DNA from: Akkermansiaceae bacterium UBA1518
GTDB taxonomy: Bacteria > Verrucomicrobiota > Verrucomicrobiia > Verrucomicrobiales > Akkermansiaceae
NCBI GenBank assembly: GCA_002323895.1
Contig: DCQM01000171.1
Coordinates: 1 to 9,660, forward strand
DNA length: 9,660 bases
Direction: 5' to 3'
Of this stretch, positions 1-6,827 are shown in pieces. A program made the position numbers and the translations under genes. The notes under the pieces are model-generated. The model saw only the letters and a list, made by a program, of their open reading frames with translations. It was not told the origin of the DNA and ran no database searches. Numbering within the stretch: position 1 is the first letter of the stretch; every line of letters starts with the position of its first letter.

Positions 1-2049
1 ACGACGCCCGAGTCACTTTCGCTCCTTCTCACTTATTCCGACACCAGACAGAAACTTTCTCATCTGAAATGTATCATTATTGATGAATGGCATGAACTCC
101 TCGGAACCAAGCGCGGGATCCAAACCGAACTTTGCATCACTCGACTTCGAACTTGGTTGCCGAAGTTGAGGATTTGGGGCCTCTCTGCGACTCTGGGAAA
201 TCTCGACGAAGCGGCCAAGCCGCTCATCGATCATCGTCCGCACAAATTGATTGCAGCGAACCAAGACAAAAAGATCGAAATCACGACCCTCATTCCAGAT
301 GAAATTGAATCATTTCCATGGTCAGGTCATTTGGGAACAAAATCAGTCAAAAGAGTCGCGAAACAACTAGAGAAAGCTCAAACAACTCTTGTCTTTACGA
401 ATACCCGATCTCAAGCCGAAATCTGGTATCAGGAAATCCGAGAGGCAAAACCTGACTGGGCAGAGGACATTGCAATCCACCATGGTTCATTGAGTCGAGA
501 TGAGCGAGGACTTGTTGAACTCAGCCTCAAAGATGGCTCTCTTCGGTGCGTTATTTGCACATCTTCCCTCGATCTTGGGGTCGATTTTTCGCCAGTAGAT
601 CAAGTGATTCAAATTGGATCTCCTAAGGGTATCGCCCGGCTCACCCAGCGGGCCGGCCGCGCTGGCCACTCACCTGGCGTGGTTTCTAAAATTATTTGCG
701 TCCCAACGAATGCTCTTGAGCTCATCGAGTTCTCCGCCGCTCGCGATGCGTGGCACAACAAAGAGATTGAATCCCGGACCCTACTAAAAAAACCACTTGA
801 TGTCCTCACCCAACATCTAACAACAATCGTACTTGGAGAACCGACGTCACCCGAAGAACTCAAAAAAGAGATTTTTTCCACTTTCAGTTATACTGGTCTC
901 ACCGAAGCCGAATGGAACTGGGCCATCATGTTTCTCACTAATGGAGGTCCCCTCTCGGCTTACCCACAATACCAGAAAGCAGAAATTATCGATGGACTTC
1001 TAACCGTCACCAACAAAAGGACGGCCCAACTTCACCGAATGAATATCGGGACCATCACTTCCGACACTTCCGTTCTCATTAAGTTTGCAGGTGGTCGAAG
1101 TCTCGGGAGTGTTGAGGAGGGTTTCGCTTCCAAGTTGAAAACCGGAAAACAATTTATCTTCGCCGGTCGTCGCCTCGAGCTTATCCGCTTCCATAAGCTC
1201 ACTGCTACAGTGAGACCAGCTACTAAAAAAACTAAGGGAGAGGTCGCGATTTGGGGCGGTAGTAAAATGCCGCTCTCGTCCGAACTTTCACACGCCGTCG
1301 CGAGAAGCCTGCACGGTTCACTTGAAAGCCCCGAACTCAAAGCAGTCGCGCCTATTCTTAAGATTCAGAAATCATGGTCAGCACTACCCTCTGACAAGGA
1401 GCTTCTCATCGAATTTACCCGAACCAGAGAGGGGGAACACTTGTTTATTTATGCTTTTGCAGGTCGTTTGGTGAACGAAGGCTTAGGTGCCCTGATCGCT
1501 TTTCGGCTCTCGAGAGCTTCCGGCGAATCGATTAACGTGACTCAAAACGATTACGGATTTTGCCTTGGTGCCGCAAAAGGCCTTAGCCTCGATGAAGACG
1601 TTCTGAGAAGAGCTCTCAGAACAGAGAACCTCCTTGAAGATCTACTAGAGTGTATGAATACAGCCGAAATGGCCCGCCGCCAGTTTCGCTATGTCGCCCG
1701 GGTCGCCGGCCTTCTCATTCCTGATATGCCCGGAAAAAGAAAACCGACTCGTGATCTTCAAGTCTCAGCAAATCTCCTCTTTGAGGTTTTCACACGCTAC
1801 GACCCAGACAACTTACTTCTTGAGCAATCCCGCCGCGAAATCTTGGAACACCAACTTGAGCTAGGACGATTACAAACGACTCTTTCGTCAATCCAAGAGC
1901 GCCCCTTCCGTCTTATCGAAACCCGCCGGCTCACCCCAATGGCATTCCCGCTTTGGGCCGATCGCTTAAGCGCTTTCCTTCCGGCAGGCGACGCCGCGAC
2001 CCGATTGGAGCGAATGCTCAATGAACTTCAGAAACCCGGATCCCGCTAG
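1..2049 (+). CDS. Ligase-associated DEXH-box DNA helicase (Lhr family), 5' truncated by window edge
   Basis: ATP-dependent superfamily 2 helicase of the Lhr type. This subgroup is usually encoded with an ATP-dependent DNA ligase, an exonuclease and the PdeM phosphoesterase, and is thought to act in cytoplasmic DNA repair. The reading frame is open from base 1, so the N-terminus with the Walker A motif lies outside. Visible residues (codon 1 = bases 1-3) show motif Ib TTPESL (1-6), Walker B DEWH (28-31), motif III SAT (62-64), motif IV VFTNTRSQAE (131-140), motif V with SSLDLGVDF (188-196) and motif VI QRAGRAGH (216-223). The ~460 residues after that match the long C-terminal region of Lhr proteins. 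About 682 residues are visible; full members are about 800-850, so roughly 130 are missing. Its stop lies 15 bp from the convergent htpG stop. No pdeM-like gene follows. The family call is firm; the ligase-associated subgroup is inferred from the DEWH and the motif V-VI wording. Confidence 0.93.
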   Translation, partial: TTPESLSLLLTYSDTRQKLSHLKCIIIDEWHELLGTKRGIQTELCITRLRTWLPKLRIWGLSATLGNLDEAAKPLIDHRPHKLIAANQDKKIEITTLIPDEIESFPWSGHLGTKSVKRVAKQLEKAQTTLVFTNTRSQAEIWYQEIREAKPDWAEDIAIHHGSLSRDERGLVELSLKDGSLRCVICTSSLDLGVDFSPVDQVIQIGSPKGIARLTQRAGRAGHSPGVVSKIICVPTNALELIEFSAARDAWHNKEIESRTLLKKPLDVLTQHLTTIVLGEPTSPEELKKEIFSTFSYTGLTEAEWNWAIMFLTNGGPLSAYPQYQKAEIIDGLLTVTNKRTAQLHRMNIGTITSDTSVLIKFAGGRSLGSVEEGFASKLKTGKQFIFAGRRLELIRFHKLTATVRPATKKTKGEVAIWGGSKMPLSSELSHAVARSLHGSLESPELKAVAPILKIQKSWSALPSDKELLIEFTRTREGEHLFIYAFAGRLVNEGLGALIAFRLSRASGESINVTQNDYGFCLGAAKGLSLDEDVLRRALRTENLLEDLLECMNTAEMARRQFRYVARVAGLLIPDMPGKRKPTRDLQVSANLLFEVFTRYDPDNLLLEQSRREILEHQLELGRLQTTLSSIQERPFRLIETRRLTPMAFPLWADRLSAFLPAGDAATRLERMLNELQKPGSR

Positions 2050-2064
2050 GTATGTCCCATCGGT

Positions 2065-3900
2065 TTATTTCATCAGGGAACCGAGTAATGAATTCATTCC
2101 AGCAATTATGGAAGAGGGATCTTTGACCATTCCAGCTGCCATTAGGGCATTATCAGCCAACTGCCCAGCAACCTGGGAGGCGACCTCTGAGTCTTCTTTC
2201 CGAAGTGAATTGAGCTTGGCGACCAATTCATGATTGGGATTGAACTCAAGTCGGGCCTTCGGTTCTGGCGCGCCCTGCCCCATCGCTTCCATCATAGCAC
2301 GCATCTGCCCACTTGGAGCATCTTGTGGAGTGAGAGCCACCACCGGGTGTGACACGAGGCGTTTACCCATATCAACACTTTCAACCTTATCGCCTAGAGT
2401 CTTACTAAGCCACTCGACAAGTTCTTTGCTTTCTTCCTCGCTCAGCTTGGCCTCCTCATCGGGAAGCTCATCAAGATCAATCTCAGCGCGATCGGCACTG
2501 ACCAGCTTCTTCCCCTTAAACTCACGGAGTGTCTCCATGATGTAATCGTCGATATTATCGGTTAGGAAAATGACTTCAATTCCACGTTTTTGGAAAGCCT
2601 CAAGATAGGGGCCAGCCTCCATCGACTTCCGATCAATCCCAACCAAATAGTAGATGGAATCCTGATCTTCCTTCGCACGAGTGAGGTAGTCGTCGAAGGA
2701 AGTTTTCTTACCTTCATCAGTCATGCTCGACTCGAAGCGAAGTAACTCTGCGAGCGCTTCATGGTGTTCAAAACCGGTCGCGATACCCTCTTTAAGGAAA
2801 CGGCTGAAGCGCTCATAAAACTCTTCGTGTTTTTCAGGGCTAGCTTTTGCCTCCTTCGCGATATGCTTGATGAAGCGTTTTGTAAGAAGAGTGTTAAGCT
2901 TCTTCACGAGGGCACTGTCCTGCATCGACTCCCGTGAAATGTTGAGAGGGAGGTCTTCAGAATCGACGACCCCTTTTACAAAGCGCATCCACTCGGGAAG
3001 AAGCCCTTGTGGCTCGGCATCGATCAAAACCTTGCGACAATAAAGGGAGACCCCAGCCTTCATTTGACCGAAACCAAGGCGCTCGTGGTTTTCATCGGGT
3101 GTGAAAAGAAGAGCGTTAATATTAATGGGAGCATCGGCACTAAAATGCAGAGTGTGGCGAGGCTCATCGACCGCATGCGCGCAGTATTGGTAGAACTCCT
3201 TGTAATCCTCCTCTTTGATATCGTTTTTCGACTTCAGCCAAATCGCCTCGACGGTATTCACACGTTCCCCGTTCAAACTCAGCGGGAAGGACACAAAACG
3301 GGAATGTTTGTCGATAATTCCTTTCAGAGTGTCCTCTTTCGCGAAGTCTTTCTCATCTTCTTTCAAGTGAATCACGATACGAGCCCCACGCTTCTCATCT
3401 TGAGCTTCAGAGATCGTATAACCGCTTTGACCATCACTTTCCCACTTGAGACTTTCGGCAGACTCATCCCAAGAGTGAGTGTAGACCTCAACCTTTTCGG
3501 CCGCCATAAAGGCAGAATAAAACCCGACTCCAAATTGCCCGATAACCGAAGCATTAGCATCGCCTTTTTCCTTAAGAGCTTCCAAAAACTCCTTGGAACC
3601 AGAACGAGCAATCGTTCCAAGATTATCAGTCAGCTCATCGCTCGTCATTCCGATCCCATGATCAGTGATCGTAATAGTTCCAGCTTCCTCATCGGTAGCT
3701 ATGTTGATTTCAAGCGGCAAATCCCCTTGATAAATCCCTTTCTCAGTCAATTCCTTTAGGCGGAGTTTTTCGAGAGAATCGGAAGCGTTCGAAATGAGCT
3801 CACGGACGAAAATTTCCTTATCGGTGTAAAGAGAGTGGATAACGATATCAAGGAGTTGGCGGACTTCGGCTTGAAACGATTGTGTTTGGGGTTCGCTCAT
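2065..3900 (-). CDS. htpG: Molecular chaperone HtpG (bacterial Hsp90)
   Basis: ATP-dependent, homodimeric cytoplasmic chaperone that remodels client proteins, usually together with DnaK. The protein has 611 residues, close to the ~620 typical of bacterial HtpG, and appears complete. The N-terminal GHKL ATPase domain shows the helix with catalytic Glu34 and Mg/ATP-binding Asn38 (VRELISNASDSLEKLR), the adenine-binding DHGIGMT (80-86) and the lid glycine motif GQFGVGFYSA (121-130). The middle domain carries the conserved NISRESMQ stretch with the phosphate-contacting Arg. The C-terminal dimerisation domain ends in methionine-rich helices (MMEAMGQG, NSLLGSLMK). The ATG start is preceded by a good sigma-70-type promoter but by no Shine-Dalgarno. 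It is co-directional with nuoC (135 bp gap) and convergent with the helicase gene. No CIRCE (HrcA) element is visible upstream, but a different palindrome is present. The identification is secure. Confidence 0.98.
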   Translation of the reverse strand: MSEPQTQSFQAEVRQLLDIVIHSLYTDKEIFVRELISNASDSLEKLRLKELTEKGIYQGDLPLEINIATDEEAGTITITDHGIGMTSDELTDNLGTIARSGSKEFLEALKEKGDANASVIGQFGVGFYSAFMAAEKVEVYTHSWDESAESLKWESDGQSGYTISEAQDEKRGARIVIHLKEDEKDFAKEDTLKGIIDKHSRFVSFPLSLNGERVNTVEAIWLKSKNDIKEEDYKEFYQYCAHAVDEPRHTLHFSADAPININALLFTPDENHERLGFGQMKAGVSLYCRKVLIDAEPQGLLPEWMRFVKGVVDSEDLPLNISRESMQDSALVKKLNTLLTKRFIKHIAKEAKASPEKHEEFYERFSRFLKEGIATGFEHHEALAELLRFESSMTDEGKKTSFDDYLTRAKEDQDSIYYLVGIDRKSMEAGPYLEAFQKRGIEVIFLTDNIDDYIMETLREFKGKKLVSADRAEIDLDELPDEEAKLSEEESKELVEWLSKTLGDKVESVDMGKRLVSHPVVALTPQDAPSGQMRAMMEAMGQGAPEPKARLEFNPNHELVAKLNSLRKEDSEVASQVAGQLADNALMAAGMVKDPSSIIAGMNSLLGSLMK

Positions 3901-3929
3901 AGTTTTTAGTTGAAATTAAAGGGCGCGGA

Positions 3930-3957
3930 AAAATAGCCCTCAGGCCCACCGTGTCAA
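3930..3957 (-). promoter_or_regulatory. Putative sigma-70 promoter of htpG
   Basis: Read on the minus strand, a perfect -35 hexamer TTGACA (3957-3952) is followed after 16 bp by TATTTT (3935-3930, four of six consensus bases). This predicts a transcript start around 3922-3924 and a leader of just over 20 nt before the htpG ATG. It lies in the nuoC-htpG gap, so htpG can be transcribed independently of nuoBC. The box assignment is by eye; no heat-shock sigma signature was recognised. Confidence 0.6.
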
Positions 3958-3966
3958 TGCCCGCAA

Positions 3967-3984
3967 TTTGTATCTCGATACAAA
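3967..3984. promoter_or_regulatory. 18-bp inverted repeat upstream of the htpG promoter
   Basis: The sequence is TTTGTATC-TC-GATACAAA: perfect 8-bp arms around a 2-bp centre. It is centred about 20 bp upstream of the htpG -35 box and about 60 bp past the nuoC stop. The geometry fits a dimeric repressor or activator site. Alternatively, in the nuoBC transcript it would fold as a 7-bp stem with a CGAG tetraloop and could protect the 3' end. It is not followed by a U-run on either strand, so it is not a classical terminator. It does not match CIRCE, and I cannot assign it to a named regulator. Confidence 0.45.
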
Positions 3985-4035
3985 AAAGTCATTCAAAAAC
4001 TTGGAACGACTCTCTAAAACAAGAACGAGAGATCG

Positions 4036-4581
4036 CTAGCTTTCACCCTTTGCACGGGGCTCACCTGACTCGCGAGTGGACCCAGGGCTCGTCACAAATG
4101 GCCCACCCTCGAGCGGAGCGACACCACTAAAAGCGACATCCGGTAGCGAACTTTCCTTGCCCGCAAGGGGAAAATCTTTTCGGAGTGGGAAATACGGGAA
4201 CCCCTCCCACATCAAGATTCTTTCCATATTGGGGTGGTTTGAAAATTTAATCCCCATCATATCGTAGACTTCCCGTTCGTGCCAATTTGCGGTTTTCCAC
4301 AGAGAAACGGCAGTGGGAACATCGACTCCTTCAGCCAGTTTCGTCTTCACACGCAAATGCTTCGAATCGTCGAGCGTAGCTAATTCGTAAACCATCTCAA
4401 ACCGGGGCTCCTCACCCAGATGATCGAGACTGGAAATATCGAGTAACATTTCATACCCGAGTTCCTTACAGCGCTCGAGAATTGGGTAAAGCGCAGAGAG
4501 GCCGACATTAATTGTAGTCTCGCCACGAAATTCAATAGGCTTTGTCTGCCCGAGCGCTTGGAGATCAGTTTCGATACTCAT
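4036..4581 (-). CDS. nuoC: NADH-quinone oxidoreductase subunit C (30 kDa subunit)
   Basis: Peripheral-arm subunit of respiratory complex I. It packs against NuoB and NuoD in the module that carries electrons to quinone. The 181-residue product contains the complex I 30 kDa signature at residues 100-123, beginning WHEREVYDMMGI and continuing through FSNHPNMERIL. It is followed by the conserved WEGFPYFPLRKDFPL segment (125-139). The length is normal for a stand-alone NuoC not fused to NuoD. The tail after ~150 is rich in Gly, Pro, Ser and charged residues. The ATG start lies 11 bp after the nuoB stop, so the two genes are surely co-transcribed. No Shine-Dalgarno is visible in that gap, suggesting coupling to nuoB translation. 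The expected next gene, nuoD, does not follow; htpG does. Confidence 0.95.
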   Translation of the reverse strand: MSIETDLQALGQTKPIEFRGETTINVGLSALYPILERCKELGYEMLLDISSLDHLGEEPRFEMVYELATLDDSKHLRVKTKLAEGVDVPTAVSLWKTANWHEREVYDMMGIKFSNHPNMERILMWEGFPYFPLRKDFPLAGKESSLPDVAFSGVAPLEGGPFVTSPGSTRESGEPRAKGES

Positions 4582-4592
4582 GGGATTGTAAA

Positions 4593-5123
4593 TTAAGCGG
4601 TTGCTGGCTCCTGCTTTTGACTCTTGAGGGACTCCTCACCCTCAATCTTGCGCTGAAGCTTCATCAATCCCTCGATTAGGGCCTCGGGACGCGGCGGGCA
4701 TCCAGAAATATAAACATCAACCGGAATGAGCCGATCAATCCCTTGGAGAACCGCGTAGCTGCGATACATCCCACCGGAAGAGGCACATGCCCCCATCGCG
4801 ATGCACCACTTGGGTTCAGGCATCTGATCCCAGATTCTCTTGACCGCGAGAGCCATCTTGTAAGTCACAGTTCCAGCGACGATCATGACGTCGGCTTGGC
4901 GAGGCGAAAAACGCATCACCTCGGCTCCAAAGCGGGAGATGTCGAATCGGGAAGATGCGGTCGCCATGAGCTCAATCGCGCAGCACGCGAGCCCCATCGG
5001 CATAGGCCAAAGCGAGTTTTTCCGCATCCAGTTGATAGCGGCGTCAACTCGCGTGAAAATGATGTTCCCTTCGATCTTGGAATCGTAGGCGGCTTGAGAG
5101 ACCGTAAGATTTTCTTCCGTCAT
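4593..5123 (-). CDS. nuoB: NADH-quinone oxidoreductase subunit B (cluster N2 subunit)
   Basis: Complex I subunit that holds the terminal [4Fe-4S] cluster N2, which hands electrons to quinone at the membrane interface. With the ATG at 5123 the product has 176 residues. The four N2 ligands are visible: tandem Cys47-Cys48 in GLACCAIELMA, Cys113 in MGACASSGGMY and Cys142 in ISGCPPRPEAL. The family's MRFSPRQADVMIVAGTVTYK stretch is also present. The frame stays open to a TTG at 5156 (11 more residues), but that TTG has purines only 1 nt away and the extra residues do not look like the family; the ATG is preferred. It is followed 11 bp later by nuoC. Upstream is pyruvate kinase, 94 bp away, instead of nuoA. 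A Rex/CRP-like inverted repeat occupies that gap. The identification is firm; the start is moderately sure. Confidence 0.95.
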   Translation of the reverse strand: MTEENLTVSQAAYDSKIEGNIIFTRVDAAINWMRKNSLWPMPMGLACCAIELMATASSRFDISRFGAEVMRFSPRQADVMIVAGTVTYKMALAVKRIWDQMPEPKWCIAMGACASSGGMYRSYAVLQGIDRLIPVDVYISGCPPRPEALIEGLMKLQRKIEGEESLKSQKQEPATA

Positions 5124-5135
5124 TGCTTCAAGGGG

Positions 5136-5163
5136 AGAATAACCTTGAAGGCCCAAGCCTCAA
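5136..5163 (-). promoter_or_regulatory. Possible weak promoter of nuoBC
   Basis: Minus-strand TTGAGG (5163-5158, four of six -35 bases), a 16-bp spacer and TATTCT (5141-5136, four of six -10 bases). It would start transcription only a few bases before the nuoB ATG at 5123, giving an almost leaderless message. It abuts the Rex/CRP-like repeat at 5166-5189. The evidence is weak. Read-through from pyk is an alternative source of nuoBC mRNA. Confidence 0.25.
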
Positions 5164-5165
5164 CC

Positions 5166-5189
5166 ACTTTGTGATTTTTTTCACAAAGT
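5166..5189. promoter_or_regulatory. Rex/CRP-like operator candidate upstream of nuoBC
   Basis: A perfect inverted repeat with 9-bp arms, ACTTTGTGA and TCACAAAGT, separated by six T:A pairs. The core reads TTGTGA-N6-TCACAA with an all-A/T centre. That is the half-site and spacing of the binding site of Rex, the NADH/NAD+-sensing repressor. The same TGTGA-N6-TCACA skeleton is also the CRP consensus, so the two cannot be told apart by sequence alone. It lies 43 bp upstream of the preferred nuoB ATG and 28 bp past the pyk stop. Rex controlling NADH dehydrogenase genes is established in other bacteria (for example Streptomyces). The assignment here is inferred. There is no U-run after the stem, so it is not a terminator. 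Confidence 0.55.
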
Positions 5190-5217
5190 CATAAAATCAG
5201 CCAAAATCACGCAATTC

Positions 5218-6615
5218 TCAGGAGTGCTCAACAAGGATGGCATCAACAGCTGCTCCCTCACGATGAATGTCCGAAACCACAATAATCGGAGTGCCCTCCT
5301 CTAGCTCCCTTTCCTGCTGCAAAAAATGGATGGCATTAGCAATCGTCTTCCGCGGCTGCTCATCAAACTTCACTTTGAACGATCTTACTCCCCGCGAAAG
5401 AGTAAACTTAGAGCAAAGTGAAGACTGTGGGGTGAAAGCAAAAATTGGGCTTCGGGGCCGTAGCAGCGCCGCCTGGTGTGCGGTGAATCCTGATCGAGTG
5501 AAAACCGCGATAAGGGCATGCGGGATTGAATCTGCCAAGCCGCAGGCAGCCTGAATCACTTTTTGCTTTTCGGTTCTAAGTGTCGCTTCTTTTCCATAAC
5601 CCAATCCGCCCGAGCGCTCGATTCGCCTCGCAACTCGATCCATGAGCTGGACACAGCGGATCGGATGTTTCCCCACCGTAGTCTCTCCGGAGAGCATAAT
5701 AGCATCAGCTTCTTCATAAACGGCATTCGAGACATCGGTTACCTCGGCACGAGTTGGCGTCGGGTTTTCCGTCATTGATTCCAACATGTGAGTAGCAACG
5801 ATTACCCGGCGACCCAATTGATGACAGCGCTTCACGATCCGCCGTTGGATGATAGGAAGCTCCTCAACATGAACCTCGATCCCCAAGTCACCTCGAGCGA
5901 CCATTATAATATCAGATTCCTGAATGATATCGTCTAGATGACGAATCGCCTCCTGATCTTCTAGCTTGGAAACAATTTCAGCCTCACTTCCTTCGGCCTC
6001 AAGAGCCGCTCGAAGTTTACGAACATGTTCGGCATCACGCACGAAAGAGCCTGCCACAAAATCAGCTCCACATTCGGCCGCCAACCTAATATCAGCCATA
6101 TCTTTCTCGGTGAGAGCAGGAAGATTCAGGCGGACGCCGGGTAAGTTGATGTGGCGACGTGAACCCATCAGTCCTGAAGTAACGACGCTAGAGACCAAAC
6201 GATCTTTCTCGATCCGTTCGACTTTCATCAGAAGCTCTCCGTTATCGACCGTGAGATCATCCCCTTCTCCAACATCCGACATCAACCCCGGGTAGTTCAC
6301 GGTCGTTGATTTTTCGAGCTTGGCGTCGGTCCCTAGGTTACGAAACTCAACGAGATCCCCCTTATTTAATTCGATTTTCTCTTCGACGTCACCGGTCCGA
6401 ATTGACGGTCCTTGGAGGTCAAAAAGAATCCCTACCGGTCGCCCAATTTCGTCAGAAGCTTCTCTGATTCTAGGCACAAGTTCACGACACCAAGCATGCT
6501 GCGCATGACTCATATTCAAGCGGAAGACATCCGCACCGGCAGCAATCATCTGCCGCAGCTTTTTAGGAGACTCGGTCGCGGGCCCGAGAGTGCAAATGAT
6601 CCGCGTTTTTCTCAT
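5218..6615 (-). CDS. pyk: Pyruvate kinase
   Basis: Converts phosphoenolpyruvate and ADP to pyruvate and ATP, the last step of glycolysis, in the cytoplasm. Counting from the ATG at 6615 (465 residues), the TIM-barrel domain opens with KTRIICTLGPAT and carries RLNMSH (33-38). Catalytic Lys217 is in IVSKLEDQE, with metal ligands Glu219 and Asp243 (MVARGDLGIE) and Thr275 (VATHMLESM). The strong block PTRAEVTDVSNAVYEEADAIMLSGET follows as family signature. The B domain inserts at roughly 74-160, and the C-terminal domain (~345-465) completes a normal length. The frame also allows a GTG at 6624, but AGGGGTGG ends 5 nt before the ATG and favours the latter. The loop around Ser71 (DLQGPSIRT) departs from the usual TKGPEIRT. 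No allosteric call can be made. The gene stands alone between the redox gene and nuoB, all co-directional. Confidence 0.97.
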   Translation of the reverse strand: MRKTRIICTLGPATESPKKLRQMIAAGADVFRLNMSHAQHAWCRELVPRIREASDEIGRPVGILFDLQGPSIRTGDVEEKIELNKGDLVEFRNLGTDAKLEKSTTVNYPGLMSDVGEGDDLTVDNGELLMKVERIEKDRLVSSVVTSGLMGSRRHINLPGVRLNLPALTEKDMADIRLAAECGADFVAGSFVRDAEHVRKLRAALEAEGSEAEIVSKLEDQEAIRHLDDIIQESDIIMVARGDLGIEVHVEELPIIQRRIVKRCHQLGRRVIVATHMLESMTENPTPTRAEVTDVSNAVYEEADAIMLSGETTVGKHPIRCVQLMDRVARRIERSGGLGYGKEATLRTEKQKVIQAACGLADSIPHALIAVFTRSGFTAHQAALLRPRSPIFAFTPQSSLCSKFTLSRGVRSFKVKFDEQPRKTIANAIHFLQQERELEEGTPIIVVSDIHREGAAVDAILVEHS

Positions 6616-6827
6616 GGTGACCACCCCTAGAGCATAGGGACAGTGGCTTCACCTACAAGTGCAGTTCTAAAACGTTTCTAACTGAACAATTTTGAGCCCC
6701 AAACAATCCCATCGCATGTTAGCTTGTCACAACCTTTCATTCCTTGAGAAAAGCCTTGTTTTTAACCCGTTTCTCCTTGCTCGGAACCCATGAAAACGTG
6801 GCGCTTTGCGGCCCGTCATAGAAACTC

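Noticed and set aside
2060..2084. Inverted repeat TCGGTT/AACCGA at the helicase-htpG convergence, considered as a terminator
   Set aside because: The stem is only 6 bp with a 13-nt loop and no U-run on either strand.
2021..2233. Small + strand frame overlapping the helicase stop, in the position where pdeM would begin
   Set aside because: The translation lacks metallophosphoesterase motifs and is antisense to the htpG 3' end.
3007..3759. Long open frame (about 250 codons) on the + strand inside htpG
   Set aside because: It lies wholly antisense to a secure htpG coding region and its translation shows no recognisable family; it is a codon-usage shadow.
6616..6827. Gap upstream of pyk, searched for a promoter, small RNA or riboswitch
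   Set aside because: Only a poor promoter-like pair (TTGTAG, 16 bp, TATGCT on the minus strand) was found; no convincing structure or conserved RNA motif.
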